Positions 53,945 to 62,869 of a stretch of DNA of 64,000 nucleotides are shown here, one piece after another. The first letter of the stretch is position 1. The number at the start of each line of letters is the position of its first letter. The notes below the pieces were generated by a model that saw only the letters and a list, made by a program, of their open reading frames with translations, was not told where the DNA came from and ran no database searches. The DNA lies in assembly GCF_009600605.1 (NCBI RefSeq), contig NZ_VWNA01000001.1, positions 2,838,501 to 2,902,500 on the forward strand, in the 5' to 3' direction. Made by a program: the position numbers and the translations under genes. This DNA comes from Segnochrobactrum spirostomi. Its GTDB lineage: Bacteria; Pseudomonadota; Alphaproteobacteria; Rhizobiales; Segnochrobactraceae.

Positions 53945-54961
53945 TCACGGCGCGGCATGAGGCGCGAAGCGGCGGCGATAATCGCCCGGGGTGAGGCCGG
54001 TGATGCGCTGGAACACCTTGCGGAACGCGCCGGCGTCCTCGTAGCCGACCGCCCAGGCGATCTGCTCGATCGTGGTCCCGCCGACTTCGAGGAGGCTGCG
54101 CGCCCGGCCGATCCGGAGGCGCTGGCAATAATCCGTGGGCTTCAGCCCCGTCGCCTTCTGGAAGCGGCGCAGGAAGGTGCGCGCCTCGAGCCCGGCGCAG
54201 GCGGCCATGGCGGCGAGCGTGACGCCGCGCGCGCCGTTGCCCTGCAGCCAGTGCTGCACCTTCAGGATCGCGGCGTCGCGGTGATCGAGCCGGGGCGAAA
54301 ACGGGCTGTAATAGCGCTGCTCCCGGCCCGGCGGGTCGATCAGGAGATAGCGCGCGGTCTCGATCATCAACTCCGGGCCGAGCAGGCGGTCGACGAGGCG
54401 CAGGCCGAGATCGGTCCAGGCCATCAGGCCGCCCGCGGTGAGGATGTCGCCGTCGTCGACGATGAGCTTGTCGATGGCGAGATCGACGCGGGGGAAGCGG
54501 GTGCGAAACTCGTCTTCGAGCGCCCAATGGGTCGTCGCGGTGCGGCCGTCGAGCAGGCCGGTGCCGGCGATGACGAAGGCGCCGGCGCACACCGAGGCGA
54601 GCGTCGCCCCGGCATCGTGGCGCGCGGCGAGCCAGGGCGCGAGCGCGGCGCTGAGCTCCGGCGTCGGCGAGGCGCCGAGGCTCGGCGGCGCCACGATGGC
54701 GACGGGCGCGCCGGCGGCGTCCGGCGCGGTGTCGAACACCCGGGTGGGCGCCGCGGCGCCGTCCGCGGCCTCCCAATGGCTGATGCGCAGCGGGGCGGGG
54801 CGGCTCTCGTCCTCGCCGGTCGCCACCAGATTGGCGACCCGGAACAGGTCGGTCAGGCCGTGGATCGCGGCGGCTTGGGCGCCGGGATAGAGGAGGAGGC
54901 CGATCTCGGCGGGGCCTGTCTCGCCGGGGCCTGGGTGAGTGGGGCGTGCGGTCTCAACCAT
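53945..54961 (-). CDS. GlxA-type AraC-family regulator with DJ-1/PfpI domain
   Basis: A 338-residue regulator. The N-terminal DJ-1/PfpI-like domain (about 20-200) has the nucleophile-elbow sequence LASVCAGAFVIAGTGLLDGR, TTHW and ILTAGGLMAWTDLGLRLV. The C-terminal AraC domain (about 235-335) contains VTLAAMAACAGLEARTFLRRF and IEQIAWAVGYEDAGAFRKVF. The protein family includes GlxA, ArgR and CdhR regulators of amine and amino-acid catabolism. It diverges from the cysteine hydrolase gene and may control it. Confidence 0.9.
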   Translation of the reverse strand: MVETARPTHPGPGETGPAEIGLLLYPGAQAAAIHGLTDLFRVANLVATGEDESRPAPLRISHWEAADGAAAPTRVFDTAPDAAGAPVAIVAPPSLGASPTPELSAALAPWLAARHDAGATLASVCAGAFVIAGTGLLDGRTATTHWALEDEFRTRFPRVDLAIDKLIVDDGDILTAGGLMAWTDLGLRLVDRLLGPELMIETARYLLIDPPGREQRYYSPFSPRLDHRDAAILKVQHWLQGNGARGVTLAAMAACAGLEARTFLRRFQKATGLKPTDYCQRLRIGRARSLLEVGGTTIEQIAWAVGYEDAGAFRKVFQRITGLTPGDYRRRFAPHAAP

Positions 54962-55062
54962 CTGTCAGTTCCGGCCCGAAGATTGTCGTTTTCGCCAATC
55001 CGCACCATGGCCCGGGCGCGCTATTGCGTCGAGGGTCATCCGAGACCGAAGGGATTGAGACC

Positions 55063-55626
55063 ATGAGCGATCGCGCTTTGATCGTCGTCGACATTCAGAA
55101 TGATTATTTCCCCGGCGGCCGCTGGCCGCTCGTCGGCGTCGAGGCGGCCGCCGACAACGCCGCCGCCGTGCTCGCGGCGGCGCGCGCCGCGGGCGATCTC
55201 GTCGTCTTCATCCGCCACGAATTTCCCGACGCCGCGACCGCGCCCTTCTTCGCGCCGGGCTCGGACGGTGCCGCGATCCACCCCAAGGTGGCGAACCGGG
55301 CCGACGAGCCGGTGGTGGTGAAGCAGGAGGTCAACGCCTTCAAGGGGACCGATCTCAAGGCGATCCTCGACGGCAAGGGCATCGCCAAGGTGACCGTGCT
55401 CGGCAGCATGAGCCACATGTGCGTCGATGCGGCGACGCGCGCGGCCTCCGATTTCGGCTACGCGGTGACCTTGATCCACGATGCTTGCGCGACCCACGAT
55501 CTCGCCTTCGGCGGCGTCGAGGTGCCGGCCGCCTCGGTCCACGCGGCCTTCATGGAAGCGCTCGGGTCCTATGCGACGGTGATTTCGGCGGCGGAGTACC
55601 TCGCCGCGCCGGCCGAAGCGGCCTGA
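55063..55626 (+). CDS. Isochorismatase-like cysteine hydrolase
   Basis: A 187-residue cysteine hydrolase. The catalytic triad is visible: Asp in IVVDIQNDYFPGG (residue 10), Lys in VVKQEVNAFKGTDL and Cys in SMSHMCVDAATRAA. The Asp-x-His-x-His metal site of nicotinamidase PncA is not evident, so nicotinamide is less likely than another amide or isochorismate-like substrate. It diverges from the GlxA-type regulator, a common pairing for inducible hydrolases. Confidence 0.87.
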   Translation: MSDRALIVVDIQNDYFPGGRWPLVGVEAAADNAAAVLAAARAAGDLVVFIRHEFPDAATAPFFAPGSDGAAIHPKVANRADEPVVVKQEVNAFKGTDLKAILDGKGIAKVTVLGSMSHMCVDAATRAASDFGYAVTLIHDACATHDLAFGGVEVPAASVHAAFMEALGSYATVISAAEYLAAPAEAA

Positions 55627-55656
55627 GTCCGAGCGGCGAGAGCGGCGCGGCCGTCG

Positions 55657-57732
55657 TCAGTTCCGGGCGACGGTCGCGCTGCTCGCGTCCTCGTCGACGC
55701 CGATCAGGTCGTCGATGCGCTTGCGTTCCTTCTGGAACGCCACGAGTTCCGCGCCGCGCAGTTCGCGCCCGCTCGGCAGGCGGATGCGCAGCGGATCGAC
55801 CGGGGATTCGTTGATGTGCACTTCGTAGTGCAGATGCGGGCCGGTCGACAGGCCGGTCGAGCCGACATAGCCGATGACCTGGCCCTGATGGACCTTGGTG
55901 CCCGGCGCGATGCCGCTCGCGATGCCGGACATGTGGCCATAGCCGGTATCGTAGCCGTTGCCGTGTGAGATCAGCACCCAACGGCCGTAGCCGGATTTCC
56001 AGCCCGCTTCGGCGACCACGCCGTTGCCCGAGGCATAAACCGGTGTGCCGCGCGGGGCGGCCCAATCGACGCCCGGATGCATGCGGACATAGCCGAGGAT
56101 CGGGTGGCGTCGCGCGCCGAAGCCGGAGCGGAAGATGCCGCCGGTGATCGGCTTGCGCATTAGGAATTGCTGGGCGCTCTTGCCCGTCCCGTCGAAGAAG
56201 TCGGTGCTGCCGCTGCGGTTCGAATGGAAGCGGTAGAAGCGCTTCTCGATGCCGCCGATCGTGAGCGAGGCGAACAGCACCTCGGGCGGGCCGTTCGACG
56301 CCGCGCCGTCCTCGTCGTCGGCATAGAACAGCTCGATCTTGTCGCCCTGGTGGACGTGGGCGTTGAAATCGACGCCGAAGGAGAAGAGGTGAACGAGCTC
56401 GTTCACCATCGTATCCGGCAGGCCCTGCTTCAAGGCCGTCTGATAGAGGCTGTTGTAGATCGTCGGCGTCTGGGAATCCGACGACACCTCGTCGCTGCCG
56501 CCGCCGTCGTTCGAGCCTTCGTCGACGAAATCGTCGAGCGGCTCTTCCGCCGCGACATAGTCGCCGTCGTCGTTGAGCGCGACGGTGCCGAGATGGGAGG
56601 TCGCGTCGTAGACGCTGACGCGCTCGGGGCGGAATTCGCCCGGCCGGCCCGGATCGGGACCGAGGCCGATGCGCAGCTTGTTGCCGGCGGAAATGCGGGT
56701 GACGGAGGCTTCCGACTTACGGAAGGCGCTGACGATCTCGTCGGCCTCGTCCTCGTCGGCGGAGTTCGCCATGAGGAGCTTCTTCAAGGTGTCGCCCTTC
56801 GCCGCGGTCACCACGATGTCGGCGGGCGGCTTCGGCGGCGTCTTGGTCGCGGTGTCGGGCGATCCCGTCTTGTTCAGGCTCGCCGCCGTCTTGGCGACCT
56901 CGGAGACGTTCTCCGGCACGATCTTGACGTTGCTGTCGAGCGAGGCCGTCTGCGTCTGCGGCGTCGCCATCAGCATCGAGAAGGAGGAGAAGCGGTTGGA
57001 CGTGTCCGGCGCCTGGGCGCCGGCGAAGGCGCTCGCTTTGTCGGTCTGGAAGCGGCCGTCCTCGCGCACCAGTTCCTCGACCTCGTCGGAGGAGAAGCTG
57101 AGATCGGCGTCGAGGCCGGGATTGGCGACAGGGAAATCTTGGACGCTGAGCGTCACCTCGCCGTCCACCGCCGCACCGTAGATCGATTCCGCGGCGCCGT
57201 GATCGGGGAAGAGGTCCTGGTCGGAGAAGATCTTGAGCGGATCGAACGGCGGAATGTCGCTCGCGTCGATGTCGGTGCGGGTCTCGAGGGACGCGGTGAA
57301 CTTGATGTAGGGCTTGGTGCGGATGAGGTCGCGGTCGCCCTGGCGCGTCACCGTGGAGACCTGGATGACCTCCTTGTTGGTGACCGGCTTCACCGGGGCG
57401 AGCATCCGGTCGCCCTTCTGGGCGCGCGCGACGTCGTCGCCTTGGCCCTGATCGCCGGCCTGTCCGCTTTGCGCCTGCGCGACGAGGTCCGCGTCGCTTG
57501 TCACCGCCGCAGAGGTGCGCCCATCGAGCGCCACGACCAGAGCGCCGCCCATCAGGAAGATCGAGGTGACGCCGGTGAGCACCGTGCCGAGCAGCCAGCG
57601 CAGGCTGATCGCGGTGCGGCCGGTGTCGGATTCCGTGGCACCGGCGACGAACAGAGGCGGCTCGTTGCCGAGCGCGATGACGGGTTCGGACCCGAGCCTC
57701 TGGCGTGCCTGCCCGTGCTTTCCTGCCTTCAT
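55657..57732 (-). CDS. M23-family murein endopeptidase
   Basis: A 691-residue envelope protein. A cytoplasmic N-terminus and one membrane segment (LLGTVLTGVTSIFLMGGALVV, about 50-75) precede a long, acidic, Ser/Asp-rich periplasmic stretch. LysM/OapA-like segments (AAKGDTLKKLLMANS, SAGNKLRIGLG) follow. The C-terminal LytM domain keeps zinc ligands in RMHPGVDWAAPRG (about 549) and PHLHYEV (about 634). It should cut peptidoglycan cross-links in growth or division. The start at 57732 has CAGGTGG upstream; an ATG 22 codons earlier is less likely. Confidence 0.9.
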   Translation of the reverse strand: MKAGKHGQARQRLGSEPVIALGNEPPLFVAGATESDTGRTAISLRWLLGTVLTGVTSIFLMGGALVVALDGRTSAAVTSDADLVAQAQSGQAGDQGQGDDVARAQKGDRMLAPVKPVTNKEVIQVSTVTRQGDRDLIRTKPYIKFTASLETRTDIDASDIPPFDPLKIFSDQDLFPDHGAAESIYGAAVDGEVTLSVQDFPVANPGLDADLSFSSDEVEELVREDGRFQTDKASAFAGAQAPDTSNRFSSFSMLMATPQTQTASLDSNVKIVPENVSEVAKTAASLNKTGSPDTATKTPPKPPADIVVTAAKGDTLKKLLMANSADEDEADEIVSAFRKSEASVTRISAGNKLRIGLGPDPGRPGEFRPERVSVYDATSHLGTVALNDDGDYVAAEEPLDDFVDEGSNDGGGSDEVSSDSQTPTIYNSLYQTALKQGLPDTMVNELVHLFSFGVDFNAHVHQGDKIELFYADDEDGAASNGPPEVLFASLTIGGIEKRFYRFHSNRSGSTDFFDGTGKSAQQFLMRKPITGGIFRSGFGARRHPILGYVRMHPGVDWAAPRGTPVYASGNGVVAEAGWKSGYGRWVLISHGNGYDTGYGHMSGIASGIAPGTKVHQGQVIGYVGSTGLSTGPHLHYEVHINESPVDPLRIRLPSGRELRGAELVAFQKERKRIDDLIGVDEDASSATVARN

Positions 57733-58184
57733 GCCACCTGCCAGTTGTCCGATCGGACGGGCCGCAGGGCGCTTGCCCCAGGACCCCTTCCCGCGCACCG
57801 CGATGGCGCGCCGGGCCTCATCCGGTCATCTCTCCGACGCGGCGCCGCAACCCGGCGAACCACGAGCGATGTCGTCCGTGCCGACTCGAAAGGACCTCGG
57901 CACAGCCCAGCGGACCCTGGCCCCCGGACTGTGCCAAGTCAACGGGAACATCCCGTGCACATTCCGTAAGGTGCGGCCGCGGCCTGCGTTTCATGTCCTT
58001 GGCCGGCGAACGAACCGCCCTCTTTATGGGCGCGAGGATGGCGGCAATGAGGCGTCGTCCACAGGTCGCGGCGATAGACCTCGTCGGCGCACGCCTCCAG
58101 CGCCGGACCCTCGTGACAGCGCGCCGCGAAGCGGCTATCAACGTCGGGCGCGCACCTCTTGGGTGCCGCGGCCGTTCGGCCGTC
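57733..58184. other. Gap between M23 gene and tRNA-Gly
   Basis: About 450 bp without a convincing gene. Frames open on both strands are Arg-rich shadows typical of GC-rich DNA. The M23 promoter must lie at the left end and the tRNA promoter at the right, but no clear -35/-10 pair was found. Confidence 0.6.
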
Positions 58185-58259
58185 GCGGGCGTAGTTCAGT
58201 GGTAGAACGACAGCTTCCCAAGCTGTATGTCGTGGGTTCGATTCCCATCGCCCGCTCCA
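58185..58259 (+). tRNA. tRNA-Gly (anticodon CCC)
   Basis: Acceptor GCGGGCG pairs with CGCCCGC, followed by discriminator T and encoded CCA (58257-58259). The anticodon stem ACAGC/GCTGT holds loop TTCCCAA, anticodon CCC (Gly, GGG). The T arm carries GGTTCGATTCC. Length is 75 nt. A BrnTA toxin-antitoxin remnant follows about 160 bp downstream. Confidence 0.96.
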
Positions 58260-58421
58260 ATATTCTCCTCATCTAGTTCTGAAGGCAGCGGCGGGCTCTT
58301 GCGCAGGCGGCGCATGCGTCACGACCGCTCTGCGTATTGCAGCGTGTGGATGCAGGCCTCGGCATTTCCGCTAATGTCAGGTTGGGTACGCCTTGCCCCC
58401 TTAATTTCCGTAGCTACATTA

Positions 58422-58694
58422 ATGATCGTCACGTTCGACCTTACCAAGCGGAACGTGACGCTCGCTGAGCGCGATTGGATTCTGCCGACGCGAGGGAGGT
58501 CTTTGCCGGCAGAACGTTCGATGCCGTCGACGATCGCTTTCCTGATCCGGAGACGCGCGTCACCATGGTCGGCAAGCTTCGGGGGCGGATCGCCGTTTTG
58601 GTCTGGACGGCGGTGCCGAGTGGGCGAGCCCACCATCTCGATGAGAAAGGCGAACAGCCGTGAGCAAGCCCGTTACGACGAGCACTTGGACTGA
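58422..58694 (+). pseudogene. brnT: BrnT-type toxin, disrupted by two frame changes
   Basis: The reading pieces together as BrnT. Frame 1 from 58422 gives MIVTFDLTKRNVTLAERD; the -1 frame from about 58475 gives DSADAREVFAGRTFDAVDDR and GRIAVLVWTAVPSGRAH; frame 1 returns near 58640 with TISMRKANSREQARYDEHLD. Those are the family blocks in the right order. One base appears lost near 58474, and two bases lost (or one gained) near 58637. BrnT is a RelE-fold ribonuclease; as read, no full toxin can be made. It overlaps brnA by 35 bp, as intact brnTA pairs do. Confidence 0.8.
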
Positions 58695-58911
58695 TCCGGA
58701 CGACGCGCCGGAGCTGTCCGATGCCTGGTTCCGGCAGGCCGAGCAGAACGAGGACGGCAGGCTGGTCAAACGTGGCCGTCCGCCGTTGGAGACGAAGAAG
58801 CAGCTCGTGTCGCTCCGTCTCGATCCCGACGTCATCGCCCGCTTCAAGGCCGACGGCCCCGGCTGGCAGGCGCGCATCAACGAGACCCTGCGCAAAGCGG
58901 TCGGGCTTTAG
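58660..58911 (+). CDS. brnA: BrnA-type antitoxin
   Basis: An 83-residue intact antitoxin starting at GTG inside the end of brnT. It shows DDAPELSDAWFRQAEQ, the basic RGRPPLETKKQLVSLRLDP (ribbon-helix-helix strand) and a terminal helix WQARINETLRKAVGL. BrnA binds BrnT and represses the operon. With brnT disrupted it would be an orphan antitoxin, which could still bind DNA or neutralise related toxins. Confidence 0.9.
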   Translation: MSKPVTTSTWTDPDDAPELSDAWFRQAEQNEDGRLVKRGRPPLETKKQLVSLRLDPDVIARFKADGPGWQARINETLRKAVGL

Positions 58912-59000
58912 GCTCGACCGTGGATCGGCGCTCCGCGCCGAACGCTGCGTCAACGCCGTTCCGTCTTTGCGTCGGGCGGCGTCCGCTCTAAGGCTCGATC

Positions 59001-59858
59001 ATGAGCGCGCACGAACAGAACTTGAGCGAAACCGCCGAGGCGGCCGGTGTGGCGAGCCTCGGCATGTACGATCTGCCGTGGCTGCAGGCCGCCAACGACC
59101 GGCTGTGGGTGGCGATCCGCGACCGTCTGCGCGGCGCCGGCCTCAGCGGCGTACCGGACCGGCTCGACCGCGCCCGTCCGCTCGATGCGATCTGGCACGA
59201 TCCGAGCCTGCTCCTCGGCCAGACCTGCGGCTATCCGCTGCGCACCCGGCTCGACGGCGTGGTGCGCCTCGTCGCGACGCCGATCTACGCCTCGCCCTTC
59301 AGCGAGGGTGCCTTTCATCGCAGCGCCATCGTCGTCGCCCGCGGGGCGCCGTGGCGCAGCCTCGAGGATCTCCGCGGCCGCGTCGCCGCGGTCAACGGCT
59401 TCGACAGCAACACCGGCATGAACCTCTTCCGCCTCGCGGTCGCCCCGCTCGTCCAGGCTGGCGGTGGCCCGCCCTTCTTCGGCCGGGTCGTCGAGACCGG
59501 CGCTCATCTCGAAAGCCTCAAGGCCGTCGCTCAAGGGACAGCCGACGTCGCCGCGATCGACGGCGTCACCTACGGCCTCGTCCAGCGCCACCGCCCGGAC
59601 CTTCTCGACAACATCGCGGTGCTGACGACCACGCGCATGAGCCCCGGCCTGCCGTTTATCACCGCGGCCTCGGCATCGGACAGCCACGTCGCCGCACTCC
59701 AGGCCGCGCTCGACGCCGTGGCGGCGGACCCGACGCTGGCCGACGTCCGGCACGAGCTCTGCCTCACCGGATTCGAGCGGATCGACGCCGCCGAATACGA
59801 CCGCGTGCTGACCTACGAACGGATGGCCGAGAGAGCCGGCTATCCGGTGCTCGCCTGA
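59001..59858 (+). CDS. PhnD-like substrate-binding protein without signal peptide
   Basis: A 285-residue protein of the PhnD/SsuA/transferrin (periplasmic-binding type II) fold. Blocks include ASLGMYDLPWLQAANDRLW, LLLGQTCGYPLRT, VARGAPWRSLEDLRGRVAAV, VNGFDSNTGMN, GAHLESLKAVAQGTADVAAIDGVTYGLV. These match phosphonate-transport binding proteins, yet the N-terminus has no export signal and no cognate permease or ATPase adjoins it. It may be a cytoplasmic ligand-binding protein. The next operon is convergent, so it stands alone. Confidence 0.8.
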   Translation: MSAHEQNLSETAEAAGVASLGMYDLPWLQAANDRLWVAIRDRLRGAGLSGVPDRLDRARPLDAIWHDPSLLLGQTCGYPLRTRLDGVVRLVATPIYASPFSEGAFHRSAIVVARGAPWRSLEDLRGRVAAVNGFDSNTGMNLFRLAVAPLVQAGGGPPFFGRVVETGAHLESLKAVAQGTADVAAIDGVTYGLVQRHRPDLLDNIAVLTTTRMSPGLPFITAASASDSHVAALQAALDAVAADPTLADVRHELCLTGFERIDAAEYDRVLTYERMAERAGYPVLA

Positions 59859-59868
59859 CGCGCTCCGC

Positions 59869-60615
59869 TCACGGCTTCGCCCGGTGGCGGGTGGCGACGC
59901 GCTCGGCCTCCTCGAAGAGCTGATCGACGAACACCGCGAGCAGGGCCACGACGATGGCGCCCTGCACCACGAAGGCCGGGTTGGAGCCCGACAGACCCTC
60001 GATGATCGGCGAGCCGAGGGTGAGCGCCCCGACGGTCGAGCCGATCGTGGCGGTGCCGATATTGATGACGACGGCGGTGCGCAAGCCCGTCAGGATCACC
60101 GGCAGGGCGATCGGCAATTCCACCCGCGCGAGCCGGCCGAGCGGCGTGAAGCCGACACCGTCGGCGGCCTGCCGCACCGAATCCGGCACGCCTGCAAGGC
60201 CCGTGACCGTCGTCTCGACGACCGGCAGCACGCCGTAGGCGACGAGGGCGATCAGCGTCGGAACCGCGCCGTAGCCCGTGGCCGGCACGGCGACCGCGAG
60301 CACCGCGGCGGGTGGGAAGGTCTGGCCGATGGCGACGATGCGGTCGACGATGCCGGCGAACTCGCGCCCCGGCGTCGTGGTGACGAACGCCCCGGCCGCG
60401 ATGCCGACGACGGCGACGATCACGCTCGACACGGCGACGAGCGTGACGTGCGAGATGGTCAGGGTGAAGAACGAGGCGCGGCTGTAGACCGGCGTGCCGA
60501 GCTCCGGATACCAGGCGTGGAACCACGGCGCCGTCGCCGGCATGAAGGCGATGGCGGCGGCGAGCACGATCCCGATCCAGACGACCGGACGAACGGCGAG
60601 GGCGGACAGGCTCAC
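59869..60615 (-). CDS. Osmolyte ABC transporter permease (YehW-like)
   Basis: A 248-residue permease with about five to six membrane segments and the BPD_transp_1 EAA-type loop (DSVRQAADGVGFTPLGRLAR followed by VELPIALPVILTG). NIGTATIGSTVGALTLGSPII is typical of glycine-betaine/choline permeases. The GTG start overlaps the stop of the ATPase gene. It is the last gene of a yehZYXW-ordered operon for betaine or a related compatible solute. Confidence 0.88.
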   Translation of the reverse strand: MSLSALAVRPVVWIGIVLAAAIAFMPATAPWFHAWYPELGTPVYSRASFFTLTISHVTLVAVSSVIVAVVGIAAGAFVTTTPGREFAGIVDRIVAIGQTFPPAAVLAVAVPATGYGAVPTLIALVAYGVLPVVETTVTGLAGVPDSVRQAADGVGFTPLGRLARVELPIALPVILTGLRTAVVINIGTATIGSTVGALTLGSPIIEGLSGSNPAFVVQGAIVVALLAVFVDQLFEEAERVATRHRAKP

Positions 60616-61547
60616 GCGACGCGGGCCTCGACGAGGTCGGCGAGGCGCACCACCCCGACGATGCCGCGTGCGCCGTCGCTGACGGGGAGACTTCGGGCGC
60701 CGCGGGCGATCATCAGGCCGAGCGCTTCGTCGAGCGAGGCGGAGGCGGCGACCGGCTCGCCCTCCGGCGCAACCTCGCGGCGCACGCGCTCGCCGACCGT
60801 CTCGATCTTGAGAAGGCGCAGGCCCGCCTTGGCGCCGCCGACGAAGTTCGCCACGAACGGGCTCGCGGGCGCGGCGAGGATATCGCGCGGCGTGCCGTGC
60901 TGGACGACGCGGCCGGCCTCCATCAGGGCGATGTGGGAGGCGAGGGTGATCGCCTCGTCGACGTCGTGGGTGACGATGACGATCGTCTTGCCGGTCGCCT
61001 TGTGGATGCGCGCGACCTCCGCCTGAAGGCCTTCGCGGGTGACGGGGTCGAGGGCGCCGAACGGTTCGTCCATCAGGAGCACGTCGGGATCGGCGGCGAG
61101 CGCGCGGGCGACGCCGACGCGCTGCTGCTGGCCGCCGGAAAGCTCGTGTCCGTAGCGGTCGCGGTAGAGCGCGGGGTCGAGGCCGACGAGGGTGAGCAAT
61201 TCCTCGACGCGGTCGCGGATCTTCGCCTCCGGCCAGCCGAGCAGCCGCGGCACGGTCCCGACATTGCGGCCGATGGTCCAGTGCGGAAAGAGCCCGATCG
61301 ACTGGATGACGTAGCCGATGCGCCGCCTGAGCGCGACGGCCGAGAGGGTCGCGATGTCGGTGCCGTCGAGCCGGATGCGGCCGCCGTCGAGGCCGACGAG
61401 GCGGTTGATGAGCCGCAGCGTCGTCGATTTGCCCGAGCCGGAGGTGCCGAGCAGGGCGCAGATCTCGCCGTGAGCGATGGTCAGCGAAACGTCGTCGACC
61501 GCCGGGCGGCCGCCATAGAGCTTGGTCGCATGGTCGAGCTCGATCAT
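60612..61547 (-). CDS. Osmolyte ABC transporter ATPase with CBS-like tail (YehX-like)
   Basis: A 311-residue ATPase. Walker A is GTSGSGKSTT (about 34), signature HELSGGQQQRVGVARAL, Walker B VLLMDEPFGALDP and switch His in VTHDVDEA. A C-terminal extension (about 245-311) contains a partial CBS unit (ALGLMIARGARSLPVSDGARG), as in ProV/OpuCA, which may sense ionic strength. It overlaps both neighbouring permease genes by four bases, giving tight coupling. Confidence 0.92.
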   Translation of the reverse strand: MIELDHATKLYGGRPAVDDVSLTIAHGEICALLGTSGSGKSTTLRLINRLVGLDGGRIRLDGTDIATLSAVALRRRIGYVIQSIGLFPHWTIGRNVGTVPRLLGWPEAKIRDRVEELLTLVGLDPALYRDRYGHELSGGQQQRVGVARALAADPDVLLMDEPFGALDPVTREGLQAEVARIHKATGKTIVIVTHDVDEAITLASHIALMEAGRVVQHGTPRDILAAPASPFVANFVGGAKAGLRLLKIETVGERVRREVAPEGEPVAASASLDEALGLMIARGARSLPVSDGARGIVGVVRLADLVEARVA

Positions 61548-62806
61548 GGCGTGATCCCCTTTCCGGTGAGGGCGGCGGTGAGGCTGCGCAGAAGGCCGTC
61601 GGCGAGGAGGGCGAGGCCGATCGCCGAGAGCGCGCCGAGCAGAACGAGGTCGGTCGCGGTCTGGCCGAGCCCCTGGAAGACGAAGGTGCCGAGCCCGCCG
61701 GCGCCGATGAGGGCGGCGACGACCGCAAGCCCGATGAGCTGGATCGTCACGATGCGCAGCCCCGAAAGCAGGATCGGCAAAGCGAGGGGCAGCGACACGT
61801 TGCGCAGGATCTGCCCGCCGGTCATGCCCATGCCGCGCGCCGCGTCGACGACCGCCGGCGGCACCGCGAGGAAGGCGGCCTCGGTGCTGCGGGCGACCGG
61901 CAGCAGGCCGTAGAGCGTGAGGGCGATCACCGCCGGCGCGTAGCCGATGCCGCGGATGCCGATCTCGCGCAGGAAAGGCCACGCCTCCGACAGCCCGGTG
62001 AGCGGGCCGATAAGGAGGCCGAACAGCGCGATCGACGGAACCGTCTGGATCACGTTGAGGGTCGCGAACACCGGACCGCGCAGCGTTCTCCGCCGCAGCA
62101 CCAAGGCGCCGAGCGCGCCGCCGATGGCGATCGCGGGGAGGAGCGCACCGAACACCAGGGCGATGTGGCGCGCGAGTTCGGCGGTGAAGCCGTCGCGCCG
62201 GGTCAGATATTCCCGCACGATCGAAAGCTGGTCGAGGGCCCCGCTCCAGGCGATGGCGGCGACCGCGAGGGCGAGAGCGAGCCCGGCGGCGAACCGCGCC
62301 GCGGTGCCGAGCCGGAGCCGGCCGAGGGCGTCGGAAACGGCGAGCGCCGCCGCGATGACCGCGATCCAGAAGCCCGCGCCGAGGCCGGTGCGGGTGCCCT
62401 TCGCCCCGGTCGCCGCGATGGCGAGGAGGCCGGACGAGCCGGCGGCGAGCACCAGCGTGACGAGGAGCAGCGCGCCCGTCACCGCGGCGAGCGCCGCCGC
62501 GGTGCGCGTCGGCTTGATGAGCGAAAGCCCGAGGAGCGCCGCGAGCTCGACCGCGACCGCGAGCGAAAGCGGCGCAGCGGCCGCTTTCCAGAGCATCGCC
62601 GGCGTGCCGCTGACGATGCGGTTCGGGGCGATCGAGACGAACGGAAGGAGGGCGAGCGCCACGATCGCGGCGACGGCGAGCAGGGCGATCACCCGGTTGC
62701 CGATGCGGCGGCGGTCGGCGGTCGCGAGGGACGAGGGTCCGTCGGCGGGGCGGGCCGCCAGGCGGCCTTGCCCGCCGCCCGCGCCGCCGTCGGCTCCGTT
62801 CGTCAT
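61544..62806 (-). CDS. Osmolyte ABC transporter permease, large form (YehY-like)
   Basis: A 420-residue permease. After a Gly/Ala-rich N-terminus (about 1-35) come several extra membrane segments (about 38-190) absent from ordinary ProW. The transport core follows, with FATLNVIQTVPSIALFGLLI, DAARGMGMTGGQILRNVSLPLALP and GLAVVAALIGAGGLGTFVFQG. This long form plus gene order marks the YehY type. ATG at 62806 is preferred; an in-frame start at 62842 would add 12 residues. Confidence 0.88.
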   Translation of the reverse strand: MTNGADGGAGGGQGRLAARPADGPSSLATADRRRIGNRVIALLAVAAIVALALLPFVSIAPNRIVSGTPAMLWKAAAAPLSLAVAVELAALLGLSLIKPTRTAAALAAVTGALLLVTLVLAAGSSGLLAIAATGAKGTRTGLGAGFWIAVIAAALAVSDALGRLRLGTAARFAAGLALALAVAAIAWSGALDQLSIVREYLTRRDGFTAELARHIALVFGALLPAIAIGGALGALVLRRRTLRGPVFATLNVIQTVPSIALFGLLIGPLTGLSEAWPFLREIGIRGIGYAPAVIALTLYGLLPVARSTEAAFLAVPPAVVDAARGMGMTGGQILRNVSLPLALPILLSGLRIVTIQLIGLAVVAALIGAGGLGTFVFQGLGQTATDLVLLGALSAIGLALLADGLLRSLTAALTGKGITP

Positions 62807-62869
62807 CCCGATGTCCGCCACCTCGCCGCCGCTCCGCCGCACCTGCCGTGTCCTATCTAAGGGCGCTCC

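Noticed and set aside
57733-57798. Longer start for the M23 peptidase
   Set aside because: The added residues are basic and unlike the family, and CAGGTGG lies before the ATG at 57732.
57818-58141. 107-codon Arg-rich frame in the gap before tRNA-Gly
   Set aside because: No ribosome site, low-complexity basic composition, and an equally long frame on the other strand.
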